Origin: Spisula solida
Taxonomy: Eukaryota > Mollusca > Bivalvia > Venerida > Mactridae
Direction: 5' to 3'
Length of the DNA: 64,000 nt
Assembly (NCBI GenBank): GCA_947247005.1
Contig: OX365955.1
Coordinates: forward strand, 17,713,322 to 17,777,321
Shown piece after piece: positions 35,700-47,524 of the stretch. A model generated the notes under the pieces. It was not told where the DNA came from. It was given only the letters and a program-made list of their open reading frames with translations, and searched no databases. A program made the position numbers and the translations under genes. How positions within the stretch are numbered: the first letter of the stretch is position 1; each line of letters begins with the position of its first letter.

Positions 35700-35890
35700 G
35701 CGTTCGTCTGGTCAACTGAGACAGTCATCAATGTGTGGTCATTCAGGTTTCCCTACCAGATTGGACAATGACTGCCGACTTCGAGGGAAGAGACAATCGT
35801 GTGATACAAGTAAACCGGGTACGCTACCCTAGCTCTTTCAGATTGAGCTATTTGGTTCGATAATGTGCTGGGTGTACAGCACCGATACAC
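35700..35890 (-). mobile_element. Partial S2-type SINE (body only)
   Basis: 'gtgtggtcattcagg', 'gtgtgatacaa' and 'ctgggtgtacagcaccgatac' match the body of the S2 SINE flank at 24870-25000. The tRNA-like head is missing. Confidence 0.45.
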
Positions 35891-35989
35891 TAAAGGCAGC
35901 AATCACCCTTTTAAATGTTGATATCATCCATAGCTACGACCCAGACAGAAACTTAACCGAATGCATTGAGTAGCTTTGTATTTGTGTAA

Positions 35990-36534
35990 AGACGTTTTCT
36001 CAATATATCACTGGTTAACTTCATTAACCAAATGATGTGAAGATCTCAAAGGCAAACATATCTACTAAACCGCTATATTCGTCTTAGCTACTGTAACTAC
36101 TGGTGTTATTTTCCGACACCAAACACCAGACACGATGCCATTATGCTATATTTGTACTTCATTTACTTAGTGTCCGTCTGTTACTGTATTTGTAAAAAAC
36201 AACTCTATTAATAGGCAGTATTAAAGCTGAGAGTGCCATTTAATTACCAACACGTTTGTTTTATGAACGTCGGAGTGTCTCGTTTCGTGTTTATGTACTC
36301 GTTTTGGTCTCATGTTGGAGAATGACCGAGACGGATTGCAATAGGTTCTCAAGTTTTCACAATGGATGCCTTAGAAAGATTTTGATATTATATAAATTAT
36401 TTGATAACCATCAAAGACCTGCATAATAAAGCCAAACCATAAGACACGATGACCATACTAAAAAATGCGGGCGATGGATTGGTCATGTCAACCCCAAAAA
36501 AACATAGTATGGCCATGCGTCATTTATAGACTGA
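35990..36534 (+). repeat. Segment D2, left part of interrupted copy
   Basis: It matches 17880-18578, including 'caagttttcacaatggatgcc' (about 36351), and breaks at 'gactga' (36529-36534), where the 1098-bp element begins. An internal stretch is shorter than in the 18-kb copy. Confidence 0.75.
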
Positions 36535-37632
36535 GACGTCACGTCAAAAGTTGGGGGTCACTGGAATTTAACCAACAGATCGACTTTTGTTTTTTGCCTA
36601 TTTCCAGCGGTATGAATTTTAGATAAATGATTTTGGTATGAAAATAAAGCTAATAAAAAGAACATTACAGTGGCCATTATGTTAAGAAGAGAAAATTTAA
36701 ATTTTAAGCTGATGTTAGCGGAAAATTACTCAAATATTGCTATTTAATTGGTAACATAACTCCGTCAGTTAAAGTATGGCATTTTTTGTATTATCAACAA
36801 TTCTTGCGCATATCGCGGGAAATTTTGTTGCAAGGCGTCAGATGTCAGACAGGAAATGGGGCAAGTTAAACAACCAAAGCGTAACAAATAATAAAAGCGA
36901 CCATCATAATGGAAATTTGTAAATTGCGTAATTTTGCTAAAATTCGGCGCTTTTTAAGGTACTTATAATTTTGGTATGTGTAAAATAAATATTTACGCTT
37001 CTCACAATGTTGTGAAATTTTAAATTTGAAATACATCTAGGCCATTATTTATTTCTGTTTGTTATGAAACTGATCTGACGTTATTAAACCGATTTTAAAA
37101 AGCGATGTTCAATGCTGAAAAAATGTCCACTTTCGCATTTAACGTCGCGTGAGACGACAGTGCTAAAATTTAAAAACGAAAAAAAAACGACACACCTTGA
37201 CAATATTTGAGATATCTATTTATTTCCGACATACATCTGGACTATTGTTCGTAAAAAAGTGAACGTTCCATTGATATCGATTAAAATATAAAAATAACAC
37301 TCATTATATCGATGCTGAAAATATGTCCACCCTGCGCGTTTTGTGAACGTTTTCTGAACGTTTTATGCTTATGATACTGAAGAGCCACCATTGAAGAAGT
37401 ATTTTAAGAATTATAAATGCCAAATAAAGTCATCCAAGCAAAGTCGAAGCTGAAAAGATAACTGTAAGACTGACAAAAACAACAATGTGCCTTTTAACCG
37501 TAAAACAGCCTTTAAGAAGTGTTAAGAGTTTAAGAAACCAAATAGCTAACAAAAAGGCTGTTATTGACAGAAAAATCGTTAAAACGAACGTCTTTTTGTT
37601 ACGGTCATCACCCCAACTTTTGACGTTACGTC
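36535..37632. mobile_element. 1098-bp TGA-flanked DNA element
   Basis: The ends are inverted: left GACGTCACGTCAAAAGTTGG, right complement GACGTAACGTCAAAAGTTGG, 22 bp with one mismatch. TGA is duplicated (36532-36534 and 37633-37635). The same host sequence without it ('tggactgacagtt') is at 18571-18583, so the insertion is clear. Inside, 'tgctgaaaa.atgtccac' occurs twice (about 37115 and 37312), indicating an internal duplication. There is no transposase ORF. A 3-bp duplication with these termini does not match a superfamily I can name with confidence. Confidence 0.85.
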
Positions 37633-38545
37633 TGACAGTTATCCGTATTTACATGTAGACGGTCATGCTTATGGATGAGGTAAGCAATGAGTTAATGATG
37701 TTTTGGCGCTTACATCCATAATATTATATAGAATTACCCGATTAGCATTTTTACACTTCCAATTAACGTCAAAAATATTCTTTTATCAACACGGTTTCTT
37801 ATTAATTTGTTTTCAAACAAGAAAATGTCTTTTTGACTGAATTCTGATAATTAGTCTAAACTGAGCAAAATATTTTTGTACGGAATACAAATCTTATTAT
37901 CGATCATTAAATTTCTGAATGTAAATAAATGTCATCTGGTGTTTTAACAAGCACAAGTTCTTTAATGTGAAGTAAAACACCACTTTTCGAAATAGAATAT
38001 AGAATGTAGCTCATAATATGATCACTCAGTCTTCAGAAAATAAGATATCCACCAGCACTTAGTACGAGACTAACTTGCTCTCTTCAAGCAACTAATATCA
38101 TCCTGACAAGTGCATGACATGGAAATCGACATTATGCATGACAAACTGTTCAATATGGAAAATCGTACCCAGATCAGCCGTACGATATATTTGGTTATGA
38201 CGTTAGATGTTCTAATCGTTTTCCTAATACAGTTACGATATGTGTCTTCATAGAGAATAATAAGCAACTATAATCGTATTGAAACAGCCTTCAGACATAA
38301 ACCAGTGTTTAATTGTGCAATTTCTAGTTTCTAGGAATGAAATCACGTTATATGATCATTAAACATAAAACGTCTCCCGGTTCCAAAAACAGGTTTGAAA
38401 CTCATTTCATGCAATGCTGGAATGCTACGATGCGAACTTATGACAATATGACAAATGTGCGTGCACTGGGGACGTTTATTGAAAATTTATCAAGATGATT
38501 TACAAAATTGTTAGAGTCCTCTCGTATTGAACATTATGTTACCCG
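37633..38545 (+). repeat. Segments D2 (end) and D2b
   Basis: 37633-37990 continues D2 as at 18578-18960; 38040-38545 is D2b and matches the inverse of 9650-10110 and, in part, 21050-21210. The minus-strand ORF 38070-38267 is not kept in the other copy. Confidence 0.7.
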
Positions 38546-38559
38546 AAAACACGGGTAAA

Positions 38560-39830
38560 GGAATATCGTGGATTACACTAATATAAATATATTCTCCCAG
38601 ATCAACCTTAACATACAGGCGTGCTAAATTGTATAGACATGTTTAAATACAATCTGTCATTATTACATAGTATTTTTGTAATGCTGACCAAAAATTAAAA
38701 GACCAATGCTTTAAATGAGAAATACGCACACCAACTAATAAAAGTGAAGTAACAGTACATGTTTAATCGCTTCTACCCCATGTAACCAGAGAGGAGGGAT
38801 GTTCACGAGGTTTGAAATGTCACGCAATCAACCGGGGGATTAAGTACAACTTGATGAACATTTACATAACCTGCATGAATACACTCAATTATGTTGACAG
38901 TTCCATTAGCAATTAGAAGTCCAAGTATAAAAAACGATGCAAATAGTCCAATAAGTGCATGTAATTCAAATCCAAATGTCATTACAGACACGCAATTCCA
39001 ATATTTGGATGCTACAAAGATTACGAGAGTTTCGGTGAAAGGTATATCTTAAATTTATTTCAGAAACAACCATTATGTAAACTGTACACTCAACATGCAG
39101 TAAAAATCACTTTCTTGTATGTTTCGGAAGTTATACGAAAATTAAAAACACGTTTTAGAACCTATGTCTTGAAACATAGTTTTTAAAAATATACGCTGCG
39201 CAACTGACATGATATCTTCCGTAGAACTTTACGCCTGTCAATCATACTATCGCTTTAATAAATGTGAAAGTGACGTAGCGCCTATAAATACAGTATCAGA
39301 ATTAATGTCAACGATTCATATTAAAAGAAATATCCGAGCGCATTCAGGCAACATAAGTTGAAATACCTGAAACAAATCGCATATTATAGTCTTCAGTTTT
39401 GTATCGAACCGAGTGTTGTATGTAAAGCGTGTCACGTTTGGTTGGCGACATCTAAGCCAACAGTTGAAATAATGCAGAATCCAAATATCAAAAGGGTCGT
39501 CATTAGATCTTATATGGAAAAGTCAGATTGAGTTCCACTGCTCCAATTGCCTAGCTAAGTGGTAGTGTATCCGCTTTATGTGCGGCAGATCAGTGGTTAG
39601 ACTCTTGGCTGTGTCTTACAAAAAACGAAATTAAAATGGTACAAGTACACCCGCCATTTCCTAGCTTGATGCTCAGCATGAAGAAGAGGAAAATTGCGTC
39701 TTCTCCCATACCCTCCTTGCAACGATACCGTTACGGATAATGTGTCGAAAGTCATATAAATATTTGATGTTATTCCATGATCAACATGAAGTAAATTTAT
39801 ATATAATAATATTAGCGTTATAATACTGCA
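38560..39830 (+). repeat. Segment D3, second direct copy
   Basis: It matches 27700-29330 without the F element ('aacatacaggcgtgctaaa', 'acagttccattagcaattag', 'tacgagagtttcggtgaaa'). Confidence 0.7.
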
Positions 39831-39834
39831 TTGC

Positions 39835-40200
39835 TAAGACTCAATAGGATTTCCCTCCGTCATTTTGATGTCATATGTAGTTTCAGACAGATAGTGTTTT
39901 ATTCTTGTCGAAGAGATAGTTGTGATCAATTCAAAAGCCTGTGTCATCATCAACACTTGGTTTCTAAAGTTTATGTGATACAATGTTAATACACTACGTC
40001 TGACGAAATAACATATTATGGCTTCTATGAGAGTCATGGGATTATCTTACCTGATTTATGGTCGATAAGCTTAACCAAAGAACAGAACGAATGCATATAA
40101 TGCGATCCTCTACAGTAACATTAGACATGACCGACAGAAATGACTTCAAGGAAGAAAAATAACAACCATTGGTGCCGTATTATAACATTCCTATTCGAGG
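39835..40200 (+). repeat. Segment A, partial copy
   Basis: It matches 2970-3320 ('caacacttggtttc', 'actacgtctgacg', 'gcttctatgagag'). The ORFs 39834-40037 and 40121-40360 (minus) cross it and the following sequence; neither is conserved. Confidence 0.65.
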
Positions 40201-41459
40201 GGCGTTTTTTAAGTTCAAGGAAATGTGCTCTATGATATTTATCGTGTGTTCGATTTACATGTTCTTCAAATTGGGTATTTACATAGAACAATTCATTATA
40301 CATATTGTAACATGAATCGAAGGCATGAGGGCGTATTATGCAAAATGACAATGCTGCCATAGTTACGTCATAAATGGCTATATTGGGGTAACGTTTTCAT
40401 TGACCATACGTTATTAACGTGTTCTGAATAAATATCATTCAGTGAGTTAAATTACACACACAATTCCCCTGTCATAATATAACAATGTTTATGAGCTCAA
40501 AATATGCATCGCTTCAATGTATACACTTCGCGTCTGATTCACAGCAGGTCGTCCCTTTTTGTGGTCATTTTCAGCACTACCACGGGCAGTCTGGAAACAT
40601 TTATATTGTTCATACATGTATATCCTACTCAGTGACATGCAAAGTTCTTAACAGACAGCGTTCATCAATTAAAATGTTTCACATCTAGAAGTTACTGCCA
40701 AAAGACAATAACTGGTGGAATTCCAATGACCTTCTGACATTTCGACGGGAGATTCTAATACAGCGACAACAATATCGCAACATGGTTGTGGGAATATTGA
40801 AACTATAAGTTGACCATAAGACATTGTTGTCTGGGCGTTCATTTTGAGAAAACAAGGTTTAAAAGTCACATAGATGATGAAAATCTTGTTGAAAGGAAAG
40901 AAGATTGCAATGAAATCATGAAAGTAAGGAGAATGTGGTGAGTTTACTAAATAAAAGAGAGGCAAGACCATCAACCACCAAAGAAATATAAATATTATTT
41001 TACAATTATGGAGATTAATCAATTAGAAAGCTTAGCAATATGCAAAAGGTAATAAGGTGAGCTTTTACCCAAATCAACAGTTCATATATGCATATCAGAA
41101 ACACTTAGTGTTTAGCATTGATAAGACAGCAGAATCCACTTATTACAACAAATCAGCACTAAAACAGGATGTGTTCGCAAGAAAGTACTAACATTTGACC
41201 TCATATCTAAGGGCAAGTGACCTAGATATAGCTCGGACATGAGCCCTATAGGGAATATGTTTGTCATATATGGTGAACATTTGAGTATGCAGATCCATTA
41301 TAATTGGCAATGTGACACCAGAGATAACATTTGGGTTAAGCATGTAAATCTGTCTCCATGAACACGCTGTAAATTCCTTGTTCACTGTATGCTAATATAC
41401 TAAAACATGTGATTGAAAACATGGGAGGTAACTAAGGGTATTGGACTAAATAACCAAAA
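40201..41459. other. No recognisable feature
   Basis: One minus-strand ORF of 117 codons (40669-41022) with a hydrophobic start but no recognised domain or repeat partner, and a second of 65 codons (41188-41385). Both are regarded as unproven. Confidence 0.35.
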
Positions 41460-41598
41460 CTATGATGCTGGTATTTTAAACTGTCTTTATCCCTTTATGT
41501 TTTGTTATATTGATAATGCGGCATTAATAAAACAGACAAAGTTACGAATGTTACCTTATATGATATCAAGATCTTTCTAAGGCATTTATTGTGAAAAC
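41460..41598 (-). repeat. Segment D2, inverted, left of the LINE; carries target duplication
   Basis: 'atatcaagatctttctaaggcat' is the complement of D2 near 18240-18265. The last 11 bases, ATTGTGAAAAC (41588-41598), recur at 47525-47535 as the target-site duplication of the LINE between them. Confidence 0.85.
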
Positions 41599-41844
41599 AT
41601 TTTTTTTCATTTGAGGCCCCTTTCGGGTTACCCCGTTTATTTTTTCATTTATAATACATTTAACAACAAGATAGAAACAATATTTCAATTACATGCTAAC
41701 ATTTTATCATTTTGCTGTCAAATGTATATTCAACAATGTTTTTCATATATGATTTTGTCCCTTTTATTTTTCATATGTTTATGAAGTTTAAAAAATAAGA
41801 TAATGGAAGTTTTCAAAAAGATATAAAGTAAAAGGGGGGTGGGG

Positions 41845-41860
41845 GTTTGACCGTATCATC
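41845..41860 (-). promoter_or_regulatory. 16-nt 3' UTR block complementary to the 5' block
   Basis: In sense it reads GATGATACGGTCAAAC followed by a C-rich run, 56 nt after the ORF2 stop. It is the perfect complement of 45681-45696. Confidence 0.5.
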
Positions 41861-41915
41861 TATGAAGTTATAAATATATCTTTAATATGTGAAGTGTAAA
41901 AAACACAAAAAAACA

Positions 41916-44900
41916 TCATATGAATCGTTTCCATTTCTGTCTAAAAAACAATAGTTTACCTTTTTTAAAAGCTATGTGTTTTTCTAACAGAATTCTATTT
42001 TCTAAATATTTTGTTAAGCTTTCAATTCTCGGTATTGTTTTAACTTGTTTCATTTTAAAGAGGTAGAATTTGCATAAAATTATGACATAGTTTAAGGCAG
42101 TATTTGTTATACCTTGTTCTTGAATACCAAAAATACTTTTTGCCTGTTGAACTGTATTTGAAATTGTTTTGTTTTTAGGAAACTACTCACTCTATTCCAG
42201 ATATTTTGAGCTACATGACATTCCCAAAATAGGTGTTCTATTGTTTCATCTTGCATATTGCAGAGATCGCATAGTCTTGAGGGGGATAATTGACAGTTAT
42301 ATAAATATGTGTTAGTTGGTATTAGTCTCATTAGAAATTTATATTGAAAATTTCTTAAGATGGAGTCAATTGTTGATTTAAAAGGTATTAAAAATATTTT
42401 TTCCAGTTTTCCTTTATTTCTACTCCGATATTGTTAGTCCATTTCCTTTTTGCTTTTATTATTTCTTCTTCTTTGCTTTGTATTTGTATGTTGTAAGGTA
42501 ATTTATTTGGGTGTTTTATATTTTCCATTTTCTCTCTCAGAGTTACATCTCTATTTTCGGTTATTATTTCTTTCTTCACATGAGTTATGCTGTAAGTATT
42601 TATAGCATGAATAATTTTGTGATAGGTCAGAAAGTCTCGTGGTGGAATATTATATATTTGTCTTGCTTCCTCAAAGGAGTAGAGTTTATTTTTTCTAAAG
42701 TCATACAGTTGTTCCACATATGTTATGTCTTTATCAAACCATTCTTTTAAAAACATTGGTTTATTTTCAATCTTAATATTTGAATTATTCCATATTATAT
42801 GACTGTTAATAGGTGGTTTATTTTCATAACTCAGATTTTGGATATTAAACCATGATGTGAGAATGTTTTTAGGAACAGGTTTTTGCTAAACATTACATTT
42901 ATATCCTTGGTAGTTAGGTTACAGTCAAAAATGAAATTTCCTCCATAACGTTCTAGTTGTTGTTTGAAGAATATTTTCCAGTATCCATTGTTATTTTTGT
43001 CAATAATTCTTTTTACCCAACAAGACTTTAATGAGTTTAAGAATGCGTATATATCTGTCAATTTTAGCCCACCGTCTTCATAATTCTTTGAGAGTAGTTT
43101 TCGTTTTATTTTGTCGGATTTTCCATCCCACAGAAAGTCAAAAATAGCTTTGTTTAGATCGTTTAAAATGATTTCTGATGGGTTGGGTAAAACCGTAAGC
43201 GGATATATAAGTTTTGGTAGAGCATAGGTTTTAATAACAGTTACTTTTTCCATTAGTGTCAGTTTTCTATGTTGCCATTGTTTTAGACAATTTTTAAATT
43301 GGTCAATTTTTGGCATTAGATTTATTTCTAGATGTTTATGCTGATTTGGTGTAAAGGTGATTCCGAGGGTTTTTGCACTTTCAGAGGTCCATACAAAATT
43401 TTTGTCGGTACAGTATTTAATGTTGGTATTTTTTAGTGTTCCTAGACGTAAAACTAGTGATTTGTTAAAGTTAAGTTTAAGTCCTGAAACTTTCCCAAAT
43501 TCAGTTATTACATGGACAAGTTTTTCGAACGATTTCTTTTCACCATTATTTACATATGTTGCATCATCTGCGAATAGTGTTTGTTTTATTTCTATGTTTT
43601 TAATAGTAATTCCTTTAATGTTTACATCGTTTGAGATTTTATTGGATAATAATTCCATACAGAGTATGAATAAAGAAGTGGAAAGGGGACAACCTTGTCG
43701 TACGCCCCTTTTAATACTTATCTCTTTAGATAAATGACCATTATTGATTATGACTGCTGTAATATTATTATAGAATGTTTTAATCCATCTAATTAAGTTG
43801 TTTCCAAGATTGAAGTGTTCGAGGCATTTATATATGAAATTATGACTTAATGTGTCAAATGCTTTTTCATAGTCGGAAAATAGTTAAAGGCCATTTAGAT
43901 TATTCTTTTCAATATGGTCAATTATCTCAAATATCAGTCTGATATTTTCTCCAATGTATCTACCTTTCATAAAGCCTGTTTGGTTTGGGTTTATTAATTT
44001 CGGAAGAATTTTTTTTAATCTATTTGAGATGGCTTTAGTTGCAATTTTGTAATCAATGTTTAGTAGACTGATATGCCTCCAGTTTGAAAGGTTTGTATGG
44101 TCTTTGTCTGGCTTTGGTGACAGTGTAACAATACTTTGTTTTTGTAAATCTGAAAGTTCTATTTTCTGATAGCAGCTATTTATTGCATTTATATAATGTA
44201 ACTTTATATGTTCCCAAAAATGTTTATAGAATTCTGCAGTTAGGCCATCCGAACCTGGGCTTTTATCATTTTTCATTTCGTCAAGGGCGAGTTTACATTC
44301 ATGCTCATTTAATATTCCTTCGCATTGATCAGACTCTGCTTTGCTCAGTTTAGTAATTGTCGTATCAAAGAAATCTATTTCTGGGTCCTCATTTTCCTTT
44401 ACAGCATACAATTGTTCATAGAATTTTGTTGTCTCATCAAGTATATCCTTTATATTTGTTATCGTACTTTCGTTAATTTGTAGTTTTTGTATATTTTTTC
44501 TTTCTGCATGTCTTTTTTCTAAGTTCGCAAAATATTTTGTGTTCTTTTCATTCATTTCAATTTCTACAATTTTCGATCTTAACAATATTCCATGTATTTT
44601 TTTATCATAATGGGCCTGCAATTTGTTTTTCTTATCATTTAAATCTTGTGTATGTTGAAGGGGAGGTTGTGAGTTTAACAGAGTTGTTTCCAGAATTTGG
44701 ATTACTTTTTGCAAGTTATTTTCTTCCTCTGCTTTTTTATCCTTTTATTTGATGCAAATTTGATTGTCTTATTTCTTATACTGCTTTTAATAAGTTCCCA
44801 CAAAACTTCAGGTTTTGCATTTTTATTGAAATTGACTGTGTTATTAATGCTTTCTATTATTTTTGTAGAGTATTCATCATCTATTAACAGGCTATTGTTT

Positions 44901-45657
44901 ATTTTAAAATAACCGGGTCCTCTTTTTTGAATGGTGAAATCGAGGCCCATTGTGATTAAGGAGTGGTCGGTTTTATAACCCTGTTGTATTTTATTAGTTA
45001 TGATTTTGTTTCGAAGATTTTCAGTTACCAAAAAGTAATCCAGCCGACAATGTACTGGTGGTTTACTATTTGAACTCCATGTATATTTCAATTTTTGGGG
45101 ATTTGAATCTCTCCAAGCATCAAGTAAATTAAATGATTTGGATATACTAATAATTTTGTTCCTACAGTGTGTGTGAGTATTTGAATTTCCATTTTTTTAT
45201 CTAGTTTTTTGTCTAAAATTGTATTAAAGTCTCCTCCAATTATAAAATTCTTTTCATTATTTATTTGCATGTAAGATTCAAGTTTTGTAAAAATGGAAAC
45301 GTCGTCTATATTTGGACCATATATATTGATGAGAGTAATCCCCTCTTCATTTTTTTTTATATCAATTGCAAGAATTCTTCCTTTTACTATATTTGTTACT
45401 TCAGTAGTTGTAATCATACCGGGGATTTCTTGATTTATTAAAATAGCCACACCTTGGCTATTTGAACTGGTACCACTAATGAACATATCACCTTGCCAAT
45501 CTTTCTTTAACTGAGTTAGATTATCTTCTTTCAAGTGAGTTTCTTGTAGCATAGCAATCGAATATTTTTTCTCTTTTAGCCAACAGAAAACCTCTTTTCT
45601 TTTCTTACTGTCTGCTAGACCTCTGACATTAAGTGAACATATTGTGCTAGTCATCAA
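41916..45657 (-). pseudogene. LINE ORF2: endonuclease and reverse transcriptase, frameshifted
   Basis: It starts at ATG 45657. The apurinic-like endonuclease comes first: 'SLNVRGLADSKKR', then LQETH (about 45535) and GGDFNT (about 45230), with TDHSLI (about 44955) after a frame change near 45190. The RT reads 'SPGSDGLTAEFYKHFW' (about 44250), 'NWRHISLLNIDYKIATKAIS', 'QTGFMKGRYI' (about 43960) and motif A 'DYEKAF' (about 43865), just after an in-frame stop near 43884. It continues with 'RQGCPLS' and motif C FADD (43564-43575). The C-terminus has CDLC...H...C (about 42220-42276) and ends, after further frame changes near 42835, 42385 and 42110, at TGA 41916-41918. I count about five frameshifts and one stop. 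The catalytic motifs are intact, so the parent was probably active recently. Confidence 0.88.
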
Positions 45658-45680
45658 TGTTTTTAATAATTATTGTTAGA

Positions 45681-45696
45681 GATGATACGGTCAAAC
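45681..45696 (-). promoter_or_regulatory. 16-nt block before ORF2, complementary to a 3' UTR block
   Basis: In the LINE sense strand it reads GTTTGACCGTATCATC, 24 nt upstream of the ORF2 start and next to a C-tract. Its exact complement lies in the 3' UTR (41845-41860), also next to a C-tract. Pairing of the RNA ends is possible; the function is unknown. Confidence 0.5.
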
Positions 45697-46179
45697 AGGG
45701 GGGGGGTACATTTTGTTGGTTCATGTAGAACTTTGTGGCATAAAGAATAAGCCATGTTGGTGTTTATTTCAGTAATTTTGATTCTATTTTAGATTCTCCA
45801 GATCAATTTGCTTAATACCATGGTGGTTTTTTTTATATAGTGATGTAATTATATAAGAACAGACTTACTAGGTATACTATGAAAATCAAATTATGAGGGC
45901 TTTAAAACAATTTATCTTTATAGATTGTAAGTGACAAAAAATTGACCATATAGCATATTCAATTTGTAAGATACAAACTATCTAGCTTGATACAAAAATA
46001 CAAATAGAAAAACCCACACATAATTATAATACAACCCACAGATTTTAAGATACAACAATCTAGTTCAGTACATATATACATTTTGACAACCCACAGATGA
46101 GTATATATACACATACAGCTGTGTATTTCCACATGCGCTCAATGCATGCGTAGGTAGACATGTAAATATTATGCAGCGA

Positions 46180-47320
46180 CATTTTAATGTTATACAGTAT
46201 TGTATACTATAAAACCAAAGAACTTGTCCTTTGCCACTAAACGGTCAGAAAATGTACAATGCTATACAGTATACAATAATACTAAAAGAACATATCATTA
46301 AAACATAAAACAGACAGAAGACGTACAATGCTTGCCTCTGGCGCTCAATGTACACATTATGAGACATGTTAATGACATAACATTTTAATGTTATACAGTA
46401 TACAATAATACAAAAAAAGAACATATCATTAACCGACTGTTTAGCATAAAACGGACAGAAGACGTACAATGCTTGCCTCTGGCGCTCAATGTACACATTT
46501 ATGAGACATGTCAATGACACAACTTCACATTTTAATGTTACACAGTATACAATAATACGTAAAGAACATAGCATTTACCGACTGTTTAGCATACAACAGA
46601 CAGAAGACGTACAGTGCTTGCCTCTGGCGCTCAATGTACACATTATGAGACATGTAAATGACACAACTTCACATTTTAATGTTATACAGTATACAATAAT
46701 ACGAAAAGAACATATCATTAACCGACTGTTTAGCATAAAACGGACAGAAGACGTACAATGCTTGCCTCTGGCGCTCAATGTACACATTATGAGACATGTT
46801 AATGACATAACTTCACATTTTAATGTTATACAGTATACAATAATACAAAAAAGAACATATCATTAACCGACTGCTTAGCATAAAACGGACAGAAGACGTA
46901 CAATGCTTGCCTCTGGCGCTCAATGTACACATTATGAGACATGTTAATGACACAACTTCACATTTTAATGTTATACAGTATACAATAATACAAAAAAGAA
47001 CATATCATTAACCGACTGTTTAGCATAAAACGGACAGAAGACGTACAATGCTTGCCTCTGGCGCTCATTGTACACATAGGTTGACATGTTAAAGACACGA
47101 CTTCACATTATAATGTTATACAGTATACATTAATTCAAAAAGAACAGTCATATCATTACTGACAATTTAGCATAAAAAACGGACAGAAAATGTACAATGC
47201 TTGCCTCTGGCGCTCAGTGTACACATAGGTAAACCATATTTTGCCTAAAACTGACATCATCACCACAGCACACAGTATTACGCATTTAAGTTATGTTGTC
47301 ACATTTTAATGTTATACAGT
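46180..47320 (-). repeat. ~145-bp tandem repeats forming the LINE 5' region
   Basis: 'cattttaatgttatacagtat' or close variants begin at about 46180, 46381, 46528, 46672, 46816, 46961, 47106 and 47302. The five central spacings are 144-147 bp and the outer ones about 200 bp. Each central unit also contains 'gacgtacaatgcttgcctct'. The array lies wholly within the LINE's target duplication, upstream of ORF2 in the sense direction. ORFs at 46245-46866 on both strands simply read through 144-bp (48-codon) units. Confidence 0.9.
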
Positions 47321-47524
47321 ATAGTACATGCAGCGACTGGATTTTTTTATGTATACACGGACAATATAAAGTAGTGCAATGTATAGCAGTACATAGTATA
47401 ACTACAATTCATTTACCAAAGGTAAATAAAATATATACTGATAGTAGCATTACATTTTAGGTTACTCAGTATAGCACAATACAATTATCAATACACGAGA
47501 ATCAAGTATATTTGCTATACACAA

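Larger units (their letters stand above)
41599..47524 (-). mobile_element. Full-length-like LINE of the L1/Tx1 group, 5.93 kb
   Basis: It is bounded by an 11-bp target duplication, ATTGTGAAAAC (41588-41598 and 47525-47535), inside a D2 copy whose intact form is at 18227 and 36351. In sense (minus) order it has a 5' part of about 1.87 kb (47524-45658), mostly a tandem array of about 145-bp units, then a broken ORF2 (45657-41916), then a 3' UTR with 'cgaaagggg' near the end and a short A-run (41601-41608). No ORF1 was found. The clean duplication argues for a fairly young insertion, although ORF2 is damaged. L1/Tx1 placement rests on the ORF2 motifs and the C-terminal zinc-knuckle-like motif. 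Confidence 0.88.

Noticed and set aside
40669..41022. 117-codon minus-strand ORF as a small membrane protein
   Set aside because: Hydrophobic stretches are expected by chance in AT-rich DNA; no domain, no repeat or conservation evidence.
43357..44912. Plus-strand ORFs rich in F, S and L (e.g. 43357-43737, 44537-44912)
   Set aside because: They are antisense shadows of the LINE ORF2 on the minus strand.
46245..46866. Repeat protein encoded by ORFs on both strands
   Set aside because: The frames stay open only because some units are 144 bp, a multiple of three; both strands are open and the region lies in the LINE 5' array.
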